Assembly (NCBI GenBank): GCA_007833815.1
Contig: CP033464.1
Span: forward strand, 3,466,001-3,530,000
Direction: 5' to 3'
Source: Brevibacillus laterosporus
GTDB lineage: Bacteria; Bacillota; Bacilli; Brevibacillales; Brevibacillaceae
Length of the DNA stretch: 64,000 bases
Shown: piece after piece, positions 26,621 through 35,937 of the stretch
How positions within the stretch are numbered: position 1 is the first letter of the stretch
How the letters are laid out: each line of letters begins with the position of its first letter
The notes under the pieces: model-generated
Database searches by the model: none
Told to the model about the DNA's origin: nothing
Seen by the model: only the letters and a program-made list of their open reading frames with translations
Position numbers and translations under genes: made by a program

Positions 26621-27841
26621 ATGAAAAAATGGATGAAAACGTTCTTGGCAATCAGTTTTTCTCTGATTACGTTTGGAGTTCAGCCAAGTTACGCTGCGCA
26701 ACCACCAGTTTTGCCACTGGAAGAAGTACAAGGGGAGGGTGCGATTCTTATAGATGGTTCATCAGGAACTGTTCTATTTGAGAAAAATCCCCAACAGTAT
26801 TTATTTCCTGCTAGTATTACCAAAATCGCCACTGCTATTTATGCTATTGAAAACGGGAATGTAAACGATATGGCCACCGTTTCCAATAAGGCAAGAACGG
26901 TAGAAGGATCACGCGTCTATCTAGCTGAGGGTGAACAGGTTTCCATGCGAAACTTACTCTATGGGTTGATTTTAAATTCAGGGAATGATGCTGCCATTGT
27001 GATTGCCGAACACATGGCTGGTTCTACAGAAGCTTTTGCGGATAAGGTAAATGCTTATCTAAAAGAAAAAGTCGGAGTGAAAAATACTCATTTTACGAAT
27101 CCACATGGGTTGCATGATGAGAATCACTACACAACTGCTGCCGATATGGCCAAAATTGCGCAGTATGCCATGAAAAATCCCTTCTTACGCGAAATTGCTG
27201 GTACCAAGCGTTATAATTGGCACCAAAAAGAATGGGAAACCGTGCTGGTCAATCATAATAAAATGTTAACAACTTATGAAGGAACTACAGGTTTGAAAAA
27301 TGGCTTTACGGATCAAGCACGAAATACCTTGGTGGTCACAGCCAAACGTGGAGACACAGAACTGATTGCGGTTACGATGAAAGCACCATCTAATGTTTTT
27401 AGCTATCAGGATGTACACAAAATGCTGGATTTTGGTTTTGCTCATTATGAGACGAAAAAGATTGTAAATGCGGGACAGTATATGGTGTACCAGCCCAAAA
27501 CTGATACAGAGAAAGCAGCGAATTTTTTTGCGGATAAAGATTTGTTCATCACGGTTCCCAAAAAGACTACATACGAACAAAGGCTACTAAGCACTGGAGA
27601 CCTCGTGTTGACTTTATCCAATGGAGAAGAGCGGAAGCTACATTTACAACCTGAAGTACTTCCTATGGTTGCTCCGTCTTCAGAGGAGGGCATTCAGGTT
27701 ACTCATAATCCAATTGCACTGTACGGCATTGTCGTATTCTGGTCGCTCCTTAACTTGTTTTTTATACTGTTCTTTATTCGTTTATTACGTGCCAAACGGC
27801 GTACGAATATTGTGTTGCGTAAACGAGCGAATATGGAATAG
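26621..27841 (+). CDS. D-alanyl-D-alanine carboxypeptidase (DacF-like, S11)
   Basis: A 406-residue penicillin-binding protein that trims the pentapeptide of peptidoglycan at the outer membrane face. Signal peptide 1-26 (cleavage after SYAA), S11 catalytic domain about 35-270, a beta-rich C-terminal domain, and a membrane anchor near the end (LYGIVVFWSLLNLFFILFF) followed by a basic tail. Active-site motifs: SITK (Ser65, Lys68) and SGN (in LILNSGNDA). The third motif reads KNG (TGLKNGFTD) where KTG is usual. The length and anchor fit the DacF/DacB sporulation group. The ATG has AGAAAGGATTTAACAAGC upstream. A terminator follows. Confidence 0.88.
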   Translation: MKKWMKTFLAISFSLITFGVQPSYAAQPPVLPLEEVQGEGAILIDGSSGTVLFEKNPQQYLFPASITKIATAIYAIENGNVNDMATVSNKARTVEGSRVYLAEGEQVSMRNLLYGLILNSGNDAAIVIAEHMAGSTEAFADKVNAYLKEKVGVKNTHFTNPHGLHDENHYTTAADMAKIAQYAMKNPFLREIAGTKRYNWHQKEWETVLVNHNKMLTTYEGTTGLKNGFTDQARNTLVVTAKRGDTELIAVTMKAPSNVFSYQDVHKMLDFGFAHYETKKIVNAGQYMVYQPKTDTEKAANFFADKDLFITVPKKTTYEQRLLSTGDLVLTLSNGEERKLHLQPEVLPMVAPSSEEGIQVTHNPIALYGIVVFWSLLNLFFILFFIRLLRAKRRTNIVLRKRANME

Positions 27842-27864
27842 GTTGGAATCAGCTATAAATATGG

Positions 27865-27899
27865 AAGAACAATCGGATAAGCCGGTTGTTCTTTTTTTG
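27865..27899 (+). terminator. Intrinsic terminator
   Basis: AAGAACAATCGG and CCGGTTGTTCTT arms with a short loop and seven T, 24 bp past the carboxypeptidase stop. Confidence 0.8.
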
Positions 27900-27981
27900 T
27901 AGGAAAAAGTTATAATGGAAAGAGATGTATGATTATTTAATATATGGACAGACATATAGAAAAATGCAGGAGGGAAATGTA

Positions 27982-28716
27982 ATGAGAATAGAAACATTTA
28001 CAGGCAATGGTATGAGCAGTTTAAACGAAGATGCGCTGATTGTCCATCCAACCCTCCCCATATATGGTGTGATTGATGGTGTTACCTCACTACATGGATT
28101 CGTTACTGATAAAGAACAGACGGGCGGATACTTGGCTTCGACAACTATTGCTCGTTATTTTACACATATACATAAACTTATTTCGCTACAAGAACACGTA
28201 TCGACGGCTAATTTACTTGTACGTCTGCATATGCAGGAGGCTGGAATTGATCTGACTGTCAAACAAAATCTTTGGGGAGCGGCTATTGGAATCGTTACAA
28301 TGGAGAAGCACGGCATTTCATACGCTCAAACTGGAGATTGTATGATCTTTGCTGTATATGAAAATGGCAATGTTCGTATATTAACTCGTCCGATCATCCA
28401 AAATCGTGAGCTACAAAATGAACCAACTGGCTATGGCGTATTAAATGGAGAAGAACAAGCCATAGAATACGTGGAGTATGGCAAAATTAGTCGCGTTGGA
28501 GTTAAACACCTGGTGTTGGTCACGGACGGATTATTTTGGCCAGTGGGTCATCAAGAAAAACAGGATTGGTCACAGATGGTGCACAAAATGATTGATATGG
28601 GCTTAGAACATTATGTTCAAGCACTAACAATGGTAGAGGAAAGTGATCCAGAGTGTCTGAAGTACCCTCGATTTAAAACTTCTGATGACAAAACGGGTAT
28701 CATCCTTACACTATAA
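27982..28716 (+). CDS. PP2C-like protein phosphatase
   Basis: A 244-residue cytoplasmic protein with the PP2C metal-site pattern: NEDA (about residue 16), VIDGVTS, AQTGDCMIF, LVTDGLF and a C-terminal DDKTGIIL. It would dephosphorylate Ser/Thr residues on an unknown partner. No kinase gene is adjacent. The frame is open 19 codons upstream, but ATG 27982 with AGGAGGGAAATGTA is the evident start. It is upstream of the YfcE-like phosphodiesterase gene in the same direction (51 bp gap), so they may be co-transcribed. Confidence 0.75.
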   Translation: MRIETFTGNGMSSLNEDALIVHPTLPIYGVIDGVTSLHGFVTDKEQTGGYLASTTIARYFTHIHKLISLQEHVSTANLLVRLHMQEAGIDLTVKQNLWGAAIGIVTMEKHGISYAQTGDCMIFAVYENGNVRILTRPIIQNRELQNEPTGYGVLNGEEQAIEYVEYGKISRVGVKHLVLVTDGLFWPVGHQEKQDWSQMVHKMIDMGLEHYVQALTMVEESDPECLKYPRFKTSDDKTGIILTL

Positions 28717-28767
28717 ATAAAGATTGGTATAATAGGGAACGAACCAAATGAAAAGGTGGTAATCAGC

Positions 28768-29319
28768 ATGAAGTTATTTTTTCTCTCAGACATCCACGGT
28801 TCTTTGACCTATGCTCAAGCAGGGCTGGAAGCATTTGCACGGGAACAAGCAGCCCATTTAATCCTATTAGGTGATGTTATGTATCATGGACCGCGCAATG
28901 CTTTACCAGATGGTTACAACCCTTCTGAAGTAGCCAATCTATTAAATACGTACGCCAACAACATTACAGCCGTTCGTGGAAATTGTGATTCAGAAGTTGA
29001 TCAAATGCTACTTGATTTCCCGATTATGAGTGATTCTAGTACGATACTTACGGGAAAACGTCGTATTTTTGTTACTCATGGACATATTTATAATGAGGAT
29101 CACCATCCAGCACTAACGGCTGGAGACGTGCTAATTCATGGTCATACGCATATTCCAATGGCTAAGAAAAAAGACGATCTGTTTATTCTAAACCCTGGTT
29201 CCATTGCCATCCCAAAAGAGAATCACCCGCATACATATGGAGTGCTTGAAGAGAATCAGTTCTTTATTAAAAGACTGAATGGAGATGTGTATATGGAGAC
29301 TTCACTCCGATTAGGTTAA
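28768..29319 (+). CDS. yfcE: Calcineurin-like metallophosphoesterase (YfcE type)
   Basis: A 183-residue phosphodiesterase. All metal-site motifs of the family are present: LSDIHGS, LGDVMYHGP, VRGNCDSEVD, VTHGH and HGHTHIP, then LNPGS. This set is the YfcE/MJ0936 pattern, active on phosphodiesters in vitro; the physiological substrate is unknown. ATG 28768 follows AAAAGGTGGTAATCAGC; a GTG four codons earlier overlaps that site. Confidence 0.88.
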   Translation: MKLFFLSDIHGSLTYAQAGLEAFAREQAAHLILLGDVMYHGPRNALPDGYNPSEVANLLNTYANNITAVRGNCDSEVDQMLLDFPIMSDSSTILTGKRRIFVTHGHIYNEDHHPALTAGDVLIHGHTHIPMAKKKDDLFILNPGSIAIPKENHPHTYGVLEENQFFIKRLNGDVYMETSLRLG

Positions 29320-29338
29320 TAGAGCATCAACTAAACTA

Positions 29339-29366
29339 TTGACATATCGGGAAATATCGATATAAT
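29339..29366 (+). promoter_or_regulatory. Consensus promoter with overlapping palindrome; leaderless start
   Basis: TTGACA at 29339-29344 and TATAAT at 29361-29366 (16-bp spacer) lie only 7 nt before the regulator ATG, so the mRNA should begin at or within a base or two of the start codon. ATATCG occurs at 29344 and 29354, the second as part of the palindrome ATATCGATAT overlapping the -10. This is a likely operator for autoregulation. Confidence 0.65.
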
Positions 29367-29373
29367 CAATCTT

Positions 29374-29679
29374 ATGGATTACATGATGATTTTTAAAGCC
29401 TTATCAAATGAGACCAGATTACAAATGTTACATTGGTTAAAAGAGCCAGACCAACACTTTCCGCCATCTTCTTGCAACTATGAGCATTTTCCAGGAGGGA
29501 TCTGTGTAGGACAAATTCAGGAAAAAGCCGGGCTATCCCAATCAACCACGTCACAGTACCTATCAATTATGCAACGGGCTGGGTTATTGGAAGCCAGACG
29601 TTTTGGACAATGGACGTATTACCGTAGAAATGAGGAAATGTTGCAGAAACTGGCTACGTATTTTCGAGAGGAGTTGTGA
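29374..29679 (+). CDS. ArsR-family transcriptional regulator, probably leaderless
   Basis: A 101-residue winged-helix repressor. MIFKALSNETRLQMLHWL is the standard ArsR opening, and the recognition helix is AGLSQSTTSQYLSIMQRAGLL. Two cysteines (in SSCNYEHFPGGICVG) sit in an insert before the recognition helix, not at the ELCVC position of metal-sensing ArsR proteins. There is no Shine-Dalgarno, and the -10 box is 7 nt from the ATG. The two oxidoreductase genes downstream carry the same ATATCG motif before the first of them, so this protein probably represses both itself and them. A thiol-based sensor role is a guess from the cysteines and the enzymes. Confidence 0.82.
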   Translation: MDYMMIFKALSNETRLQMLHWLKEPDQHFPPSSCNYEHFPGGICVGQIQEKAGLSQSTTSQYLSIMQRAGLLEARRFGQWTYYRRNEEMLQKLATYFREEL

Positions 29680-29718
29680 AAGAAGAGTGGAACACCGTTT
29701 CATTTTTCTTTTTTATAC

Positions 29719-29747
29719 TTATATCGAAACTTTTCAATATATCGATT
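29719..29747 (+). promoter_or_regulatory. Candidate operator shared with the ArsR promoter
   Basis: ATATCG at 29721 and again at 29739 (in ATATCGATTT), in the 120-bp space before the flavin oxidoreductase gene. The same hexamer pair overlaps the regulator's own promoter. I could not fix a promoter here. Confidence 0.4.
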
Positions 29748-29799
29748 TGAAGTACTAGTAGCATGATTAAACATGATAGACCTACAGAAGGAGAGACCC

Positions 29800-30819
29800 A
29801 TGAAAATTAGTGTACTGGATCAATCGTATGTAATAGATGGGGGAACCCCAGAGCTAGCTTTGGAGCAAACGACTGAGTTAGCACAGTATGTGGATGAGTT
29901 AGGATATCATCGGTATTGGGTGTCTGAGCATCATCATTCCGAAGCGTTAGCAGGTTCGTCTCCAGAAGTTCTTATCGCTTACTTGACGGCAAAAACGAAG
30001 CGAATTCGCGTAGGATCGGGTGGTGTGATGCTACCTCATTACAGCGCCTATAAAGTGGCAGAAAATTTTAACGTATTAAGTACTCTGGCACCAGGCCGCA
30101 TTGATGTAGGAATTGGTCGTGCACCAGGGGGGATGCCACTCTCAACCAGAGCACTGCAAGATTTGCAAGCGCGAGACATTGATACGTTTCCAGAGCAAGT
30201 CCAGCATCTGATCAGCTACATTGACGATAAATGGAGTGGTGAACAGCCTTTTTCAGGATTGAAAGCTACCCCAATCCCATCCTGTAAGCCTGAAGTTTGG
30301 ATGCTTGGTTCTAGTGACAGCAGTGGATATGTAGCTGGTCAGCTAGGGTTGCCATATGCATTTGCTCACTTTATTAATTCACAACCGGGGGCGATGGATC
30401 AGGCTATTCGTTATTATCTACGCACATTCCAAGCTTCGTCACGCCTCGCGGAACCTAAAGTGCTTGCTGCGATGAAAATTATTGTGGCAGATACGGACGC
30501 GGAGGCAAATGAACTTGCAGCAAGTGCCCTACATCTTACTTATTTATTGTATCGGGGACGTTTGCAACCGCTTGTTAGCCCGAAGACGGTGAATGAATAC
30601 CCATATACGGCAAGTGAGAGAGCTGAAGTAGAAGCGATGAAACGTACTTTCCTGATTGGTTCTGTGCAGACTGTTGCGCAAAAAATCAAAGCACTGCAAG
30701 AGCAATACCCAATTGAAGAACTGATGGCTGTTTCACCTATTTATGATGTAATTGCTCGTAAACGATCATTTGCCTTATTAAAACAGGCGGTAGATGAAGC
30801 AAGTGCGGGCAAATCATAA
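29800..30819 (+). CDS. LLM-class flavin-dependent oxidoreductase (luciferase-like)
   Basis: A 339-residue TIM-barrel protein of the bacterial luciferase-like superfamily, MsnO8/YceB type. Landmarks: [73 protein letters not shown], and [24 protein letters not shown] in the middle. These are substrate- and FMN-site loops typical of this group. The substrate is unknown. ATG 29800 follows AGAAGGAGAG. The next gene is an Old Yellow Enzyme, suggesting a joint role in handling electrophiles or xenobiotics. Confidence 0.82.
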   Translation: MKISVLDQSYVIDGGTPELALEQTTELAQYVDELGYHRYWVSEHHHSEALAGSSPEVLIAYLTAKTKRIRVGSGGVMLPHYSAYKVAENFNVLSTLAPGRIDVGIGRAPGGMPLSTRALQDLQARDIDTFPEQVQHLISYIDDKWSGEQPFSGLKATPIPSCKPEVWMLGSSDSSGYVAGQLGLPYAFAHFINSQPGAMDQAIRYYLRTFQASSRLAEPKVLAAMKIIVADTDAEANELAASALHLTYLLYRGRLQPLVSPKTVNEYPYTASERAEVEAMKRTFLIGSVQTVAQKIKALQEQYPIEELMAVSPIYDVIARKRSFALLKQAVDEASAGKS

Positions 30820-30874
30820 AGATAAAAAAGTGTTCAAACCAAAAAGCTGTAAACAAAATCGAGGAGGAATAAAG

Positions 30875-31891
30875 ATGACTGTCAAATTATTTCAACCCTA
30901 TCAACTAAAAGGGGTTACATTAAAAAACCGTATTGTCATGGCTCCAATGTGTATGTATTCTGCAACGGAAAAAGACGGAAAGGTGACTGATTTTCATGTT
31001 ACGCACTATACGACTCGCGCGGTTGGGCAGGTAGGTCTTTTAATCGTGGAAGCTACGGCTGTTGAATCTCAAGGGCGTATTTCTGAATTTGATTTGGGGA
31101 TTTGGGATGACGAACATGTAACTGGTTTACATAAAATCGTGGAGCAAGCGCATCAATACGGTGCTAAAATGGGAATTCAATTAGCGCATGCTGGACGTAA
31201 AGCAGAAGTTCCTGGTACCATTTATGGGCCATCCGCTGTTGCATTTGATGAGGGTAGCCGTGTACCAGAAGAAATGTCGATTGAGAAAATCAAACAGACT
31301 GTGCAGGCATTTAAACAAGGTGCGATGCGAGCTAAACAAGCGGGCTTTGATGTCATTGAAATTCATGCTGCTCATGGGTATTTACTACATGAATTTTTAT
31401 CCCCGCTCTCTAATCAACGAACAGATGAATACGGGGGCTCCCAAGAAAATAGGTACCGTATGCTGTCAGAAGTGATTACAGAAGTGAAGAGTGTTTGGGA
31501 AGGTCCCTTATTTGTACGTGTTTCTGCTACGGATTATACAGAAGGAGGCTTAACCATCGCGGATCACGTGACATTCGCAGCGTGGATGAGAGAACAAGGT
31601 GTAGATCTCGTTGACGTCAGCTCTGGTGCGCTCGTGAAGGCTACCATTAATGTGTATCCAGGCTACCAAGTGAAATTATCGGAACAAATTAAGGAAGAGG
31701 CAAACATTCCAACTGGTGCAGTAGGTCTGATTACTTCCCCGATACAAGCCGAAGAGATTTTGCAAAATAATCGCGCAGATGTCATTATTTTGGGTCGGGA
31801 GCTGTTACGAAATCCATACTGGGCGAGAGGTGCTGCTGATGAATTACAAGTGGAGATCGAAGGACCTAAACAGTATCGATATGGATGGTAA
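30875..31891 (+). CDS. namA: NADPH dehydrogenase, Old Yellow Enzyme family (YqjM-like)
   Basis: A 338-residue FMN enzyme that reduces activated C=C bonds of unsaturated aldehydes, ketones and nitro compounds. The short OYE class is clear: [14 protein letters not shown] with the redox-tuning Cys at about residue 26, [11 protein letters not shown] with the ligand His, [24 protein letters not shown], and a C-terminal [14 protein letters not shown], then QYRYGW. The frame opens 27 codons earlier inside the preceding gene, but ATG 30875 with GAGGAGGAATAAAG is the start. It lies 55 bp after the luciferase-like gene, in the same operon, and is followed by two terminators. Confidence 0.93.
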   Translation: MTVKLFQPYQLKGVTLKNRIVMAPMCMYSATEKDGKVTDFHVTHYTTRAVGQVGLLIVEATAVESQGRISEFDLGIWDDEHVTGLHKIVEQAHQYGAKMGIQLAHAGRKAEVPGTIYGPSAVAFDEGSRVPEEMSIEKIKQTVQAFKQGAMRAKQAGFDVIEIHAAHGYLLHEFLSPLSNQRTDEYGGSQENRYRMLSEVITEVKSVWEGPLFVRVSATDYTEGGLTIADHVTFAAWMREQGVDLVDVSSGALVKATINVYPGYQVKLSEQIKEEANIPTGAVGLITSPIQAEEILQNNRADVIILGRELLRNPYWARGAADELQVEIEGPKQYRYGW

Positions 31892-31960
31892 GAGTTATCA
31901 TATTGACTAAACGACTTACTACCAGGAAGCTACTGCAACAATAGTAGGTTTACTGTATAA

Positions 31961-32000
31961 AGAATGAGACGGTACTACTGGGTGCGGTCTCATTCTTTTA
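31961..32000 (+). terminator. Intrinsic terminator
   Basis: AGAATGAGAC and GTCTCATTCT arms with TTTT, about 70 bp past namA. Confidence 0.8.
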
Positions 32001-32022
32001 GAAAAACAAATAAGCTTCTATT

Positions 32023-32067
32023 AAAAGCTAGTAATCCTTGTAGCGTACAGGATTCTAGCTTTTTTTG
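32023..32067 (+). terminator. Second intrinsic terminator in tandem
   Basis: AAAAGCTAG-TAATCCT pairs with AGGATT-CTAGCTTTT, followed by TTTG. The remaining 32068-32233 is the AT-rich leader of the GntR gene; no promoter boxes were fixed with confidence. Confidence 0.75.
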
Positions 32068-32233
32068 TTAAAGATGCTAACCGGATTAGATCCTCCAATA
32101 GTCGGGTACCGATAGAAATAACTCAAATTGTTTGACCTAATGGATTAAATGTAATAAATTATAATATATATATGAAATATATTTCTGATAATTTACAAAA
32201 AACATATAAAACACTTTAAAAAGAGGGATTACA

Positions 32234-32899
32234 ATGCCAATTCCAAAGAATTACACTTCTTCTATTCGTTTAACAGCAAAAGAAAAAGCGTTTCGGCAAT
32301 TACAAAATTGGATTATTGATGGGACATTAGAGCCTGGAGAAAAGTTATATGATGCTGAAATAGCGGAAGCGATAGGAGTTAGTAGGACTCCTGTAAGAGA
32401 AGCCTTTCAGTTACTTGAAGTCCAAGGCTTTATTGAAACATTTCGAGGGCGAGATACAAGAGTCACATCTGTTTCGAAAGAAGACGTACAGACTATATAT
32501 TTGCCTCTTGCTTCCTTGCAAGCCTTAGCAGCCAAATTAGCTGCACCTACTATTACGGAGGAACAAATAGCAATCTTAAAAGATATAAATGCAAGATATA
32601 AGCAAGCTATCTACGATAAAGATGTAACTAAAACGGTAGAAATGGATGGTAACTTTCATACTTTTATTCTAGAACTTGTCGAAAACCCTTATATAACAAA
32701 TTTTACTTCTGTCCTGCAGCTACATATCCAACGATTAGAATTTGTATTTTTTAAACAAGAGCACATTCCTAAAGAAGAATCAATTATTGAACATGAAAGC
32801 ATCATTCTAGCCTTTGAAAATAAAGACAGTAAACGAGCTTCCGAGATTATGGAGCAAAATTGGTTGAGGCCTATGAAAGAAGTGTATCAGCTAATGTAG
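32234..32899 (+). CDS. GntR-family regulator, FCD type
   Basis: A 221-residue regulator. The N-terminal winged helix (about residues 15-80) has GTLEPGEKLYDAEIAEAIGVSRTPVREAFQLLE, the standard GntR HTH (landmark only). The C-terminal FCD ligand domain has metal- or acid-binding histidines in DGNFHTFILEL and EHESIILA. The ATG has AAAGAGGGATTACA upstream. It is followed 46 bp later by an EamA transporter gene, which it probably controls. The ligand is unknown. Confidence 0.85.
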   Translation: MPIPKNYTSSIRLTAKEKAFRQLQNWIIDGTLEPGEKLYDAEIAEAIGVSRTPVREAFQLLEVQGFIETFRGRDTRVTSVSKEDVQTIYLPLASLQALAAKLAAPTITEEQIAILKDINARYKQAIYDKDVTKTVEMDGNFHTFILELVENPYITNFTSVLQLHIQRLEFVFFKQEHIPKEESIIEHESIILAFENKDSKRASEIMEQNWLRPMKEVYQLM

Positions 32900-32945
32900 T
32901 TTTGACTAATAATCATCAAGATTAGTGGATCAGTGAGGAGAAAAT

Positions 32946-33872
32946 ATGAATACTGAAAAGATAGTCATGTCAAGAAGAATTGGAGTTGCTTTGGTACTTA
33001 CAGGAGCTGTGTTGTGGGGTATATCAGGTACTGTTGCTCAGTACCTGTTTCAGCGGCAAGGGTTTAGTCCGGAGTGGTTAGTTGTTATTCGACTATTACT
33101 ATCAGGCTTGCTTCTGTTAGGACTTGCTTATAGAAAAGAAAAACAAAATATTTGGGGAATCTGGAAAAATAAACAGGAACGATTTAATCTTGTATTATTT
33201 AGTATTCTAGGAATGCTAGCTGTCCAATATACCTATTTTGCGGCAATTAAACATGGAAATGCTGCAACAGCTACTATACTTCAATATTTGGGACCTGTGC
33301 TTATTACATGTTATGTAGCGCTTCGTTCGAAAAGGTTTCCAACTGTAAAAGAAATGCTAGCGGTAATCCTAGCACTTTTAGGTACATTTTTTCTTGTAAC
33401 ACATGGAAGCATCCATAGCCTATCTATTTCTGGCTGGGCATTATTTTGGGGTATTGCCTCAGCTGTAGCGTTGGCTTTTTATACATTACACCCCCATCAA
33501 CTTCTTGCTAAATGGGGGGCTGCTATAATTGTAGGCTGGGCCATGTTAATAGGAGGAATTGGTTTTAGTTTTATCCATCCCCCTTGGAGGATTGAGGGTC
33601 ACTGGTCCATTCCTTCTTTTTTTGCAGTCGTTTTTATCGTGTTATTTGGGACACTCATTGCTTTTTATTGTTACTTGGAAAGTCTAAAATATCTGAGCGC
33701 CTCTGAAACTAGTTTATTAGCTTGTATCGAGCCAGTGTCGGCAGCGGTCTTATCTGTCATATGGCTACATGTATCCTTTGGTTTTACAGAGTGGTTAGGT
33801 ACGCTGTGTATTATCACTACAATTGCGATCCTATCAGTTGGTAGGAGTAAAGAGACGGTAAAGACAAATTAA
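32946..33872 (+). CDS. EamA/DMT-family transporter
   Basis: A 308-residue membrane protein with about ten hydrophobic helices in two EamA halves. TGAVLWGISGTVAQYLFQ opens the first half. The C-terminal half ends in the conserved ETSLLACIEPVSAAVLSVIWL block. It is a probable metabolite or amino-acid exporter. ATG 32946 follows AGTGAGGAGAAAAT. It is transcribed with the upstream GntR gene. Confidence 0.85.
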   Translation: MNTEKIVMSRRIGVALVLTGAVLWGISGTVAQYLFQRQGFSPEWLVVIRLLLSGLLLLGLAYRKEKQNIWGIWKNKQERFNLVLFSILGMLAVQYTYFAAIKHGNAATATILQYLGPVLITCYVALRSKRFPTVKEMLAVILALLGTFFLVTHGSIHSLSISGWALFWGIASAVALAFYTLHPHQLLAKWGAAIIVGWAMLIGGIGFSFIHPPWRIEGHWSIPSFFAVVFIVLFGTLIAFYCYLESLKYLSASETSLLACIEPVSAAVLSVIWLHVSFGFTEWLGTLCIITTIAILSVGRSKETVKTN

Positions 33873-33920
33873 TTCCGTGTATAACGTTGATTTTGTTGCT
33901 AAGCATTGAGTGATCGTAAA

Positions 33921-33957
33921 AAGACCGGTATCCCGCTATGGAATACTGGCTTTTTTT
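33921..33957 (+). terminator. Intrinsic terminator
   Basis: Imperfect arms GACCGGTATCC and GGAATACTGGC are followed by seven T. It lies between the exporter and the converging glycosylase gene. Confidence 0.65.
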
Positions 33958-34019
33958 GCTATTAAAAAGGCGAATATGGGTAAACAAATTATCATAAAAA
34001 CAGTCTTCTAGGTAATCTT

Positions 34020-35126
34020 TTAGTAAAGAAATCTCCATAGATAAAAAGTGGCATAGGATTCCCAATTTGTCCATGCTGTAGACAATCGTAAAATCTCTTC
34101 TTTCGTAGGTTTATGTTCAGTGCCCAGAAGATACTTAATTGCATTGTGCAGACCGACATCATCAATAGGAAAAGCCGAGGGAATTCTCAGGCATCGCATT
34201 AAAACATAATTAGCTGTCCACGGTCCAATGCCACGGATTTTTACAAGCATCTTCTCCGCCTTTTTATAATCTCCGCAGTCCAATAATAGCTCTTTGGTCA
34301 TTTTTCCTTCGGCCATAAGCTGAGCTACGCCAATTAGATACTCACATTTTTTCACGGTCATTCGCAATCCATTCAAGTCCTCAACTGTCAAAGCTGCTAT
34401 TTCATGTGGGGTGGGGAATATCCAATATTTTTCACCCTCACATTCCACGTTCCGACCAAAGGCTTCCACCAGGCGCCTTTTCAATGTATACGCAAAAGTA
34501 AGGTTAATTTGCTGACCGATGATTCCCCAGCAGATCGCCTCGAATAAATCGGGAATTCCGATATTACGTAAGCCATTAAACTCATTTACTGCTCTTTGTA
34601 ACAGCACATCAGTTTTAGCCAAATCGTAAAACGGAAGTAAGTCTGTATCCAAATCAAACCAGTCTCTTACATAGCGGGCTACCGCAGCACGTACCCATTT
34701 GCGAGAAGGCATTGTATTTCCTAAAAAGCGAATGTATATCACGTTATCATGATCTGCGCGAATTTCAACAACAGGTGTTTCGTGTTCAATGGATATAGCT
34801 CTGTAAATCCGTTGATTCTTACTATAAAATAAGCATTCGTTTTTTGCATTGGACAAGTATTTCATATTTTCGGCAAAGCTGAATTCTTTCGGCACAAACA
34901 ATGTTAGCTCGTGTAGATTATCTTCCCAAGAGCCTAGCGGAAGACTAGAACAGCAGTTTTTACATGGTCGGTAGCCTGCCTGTTCCGCTTTTGCTCGCGA
35001 CTCAAACCGGACCGTGTTTTCCAACTCGGGTTGTCCCTTACACCAAGGGAAACAATAAATCTTCTTTATTTCTTTACCGATGAAATAAGGGGCATCCCAC
35101 TCTGGGTAAATCGTACTCTTTAGCAT
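34020..35126 (-). CDS. Ada-type zinc domain fused to AlkA 3-methyladenine DNA glycosylase
   Basis: A 368-residue protein. Residues 20-60 carry a Cys4 module like the Ada methylphosphotriester domain (Cys25 and Cys29 in YCFPWCKG; Cys55 and Cys58 in RPCKNC), with the linker FESRAKAEQAGY also Ada-like. About 65-180 resembles the AlkA N-terminal domain. Residues 180-368 are the helix-hairpin-helix glycosylase, with GIGPWTANYVLMR and FPIDDVG, where Asp322/Asp323 hold the catalytic Asp. It removes alkylated bases. The zinc domain could sense or guide to alkylated DNA. ATG 35126 follows GGAGGATTTTT. It diverges from adaA, so both probably belong to one adaptive response. Confidence 0.85.
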   Translation of the reverse strand: MLKSTIYPEWDAPYFIGKEIKKIYCFPWCKGQPELENTVRFESRAKAEQAGYRPCKNCCSSLPLGSWEDNLHELTLFVPKEFSFAENMKYLSNAKNECLFYSKNQRIYRAISIEHETPVVEIRADHDNVIYIRFLGNTMPSRKWVRAAVARYVRDWFDLDTDLLPFYDLAKTDVLLQRAVNEFNGLRNIGIPDLFEAICWGIIGQQINLTFAYTLKRRLVEAFGRNVECEGEKYWIFPTPHEIAALTVEDLNGLRMTVKKCEYLIGVAQLMAEGKMTKELLLDCGDYKKAEKMLVKIRGIGPWTANYVLMRCLRIPSAFPIDDVGLHNAIKYLLGTEHKPTKEEILRLSTAWTNWESYATFYLWRFLY

Positions 35127-35271
35127 AAAAATCCTCCATTCCTTGCAATACCACTACACTCTTAGTTTTAACATATAAGGATCGTGTATAATTTCGGTAT
35201 CTTGCTATTACAATCGCAAAGTCGTACATAGGTTCGTTGTGGGGGGTATACTTTAGTGGGAGGTGAACCAA

Positions 35272-35937
35272 ATGAAAAATAGAAAAGGGCAAATACATGA
35301 GAATGACTCCGATTCCATTCACAATGAAAATAAATTAGATACTGACAAGAAACAATTGACTGACGAAAAGTGGCAAGCGATTATACACAATGATGCGTCA
35401 TACAATGCTACATTTTTCTATGCTGTAAAAACAACGGGTATTTTTTGCAGACCGTCCTGTAAGTCTAGAGAGCCAAAAAAGGAAAATGTTCGTATTTTTC
35501 AAAACGCAGAAGAGGCATTGTCAGAAAATTTCCGTCCATGTAAACGATGCAAACCGACTGGACAACGTTTGCCTGATGTTGAGTGGGTGGCTCAGATTAC
35601 CGAATACATCGACACGAATTACAGTGAAACATTAACGCTAGAAACCTTGGCAGATATATGCCATGGCAGTCCTTATCATTTGCAACGTACATTCAAACGA
35701 ATTAAGGGAATGACTCCGGTCGAATATGTTCAGCACACGAGAATAAATAAGGCCATGACGTATCTAATCCATTCTGATCAAGCGATTTCGGATATCGCAA
35801 TGATTGTTGGAATGCCTAATACACCGTATTTCATCACCTTGTTCAAGAAAATAACAGGGCAAACGCCTAATAAGTTTCGTCAATTAAATAGGAATAACCA
35901 AACTGTGGAGGTGTTGCAAAGTGGAAACAAAAAATAA
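35272..35937 (+). CDS. adaA: AdaA-like methylphosphotriester sensor and activator
   Basis: A 221-residue regulator. After a polar 25-residue N-terminal extension, the Ada zinc domain has Cys59 and Cys63 (FCRPSCKSREP) and Cys90/Cys93 (FRPCKRCKP). One of the first pair accepts methyl groups from DNA phosphotriesters. The rest is an AraC-type double HTH (LTLETLADICHGSPYHLQRTF, then a second helix pair). Methylation turns it into an activator of the adaptive response. ATG 35272 has GGGAGGTG at the right distance; a GTG three codons earlier overlaps it. It overlaps adaB downstream. Confidence 0.92.
   Translation: MKNRKGQIHENDSDSIHNENKLDTDKKQLTDEKWQAIIHNDASYNATFFYAVKTTGIFCRPSCKSREPKKENVRIFQNAEEALSENFRPCKRCKPTGQRLPDVEWVAQITEYIDTNYSETLTLETLADICHGSPYHLQRTFKRIKGMTPVEYVQHTRINKAMTYLIHSDQAISDIAMIVGMPNTPYFITLFKKITGQTPNKFRQLNRNNQTVEVLQSGNKK

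Noticed and set aside
26437..26622. 62-codon N-terminal extension of aspartase with a hydrophobic stretch
   Set aside because: Aspartases start at the MDDR-type N-terminus and a binding site precedes ATG 26436; the extension covers the divergent promoter region.
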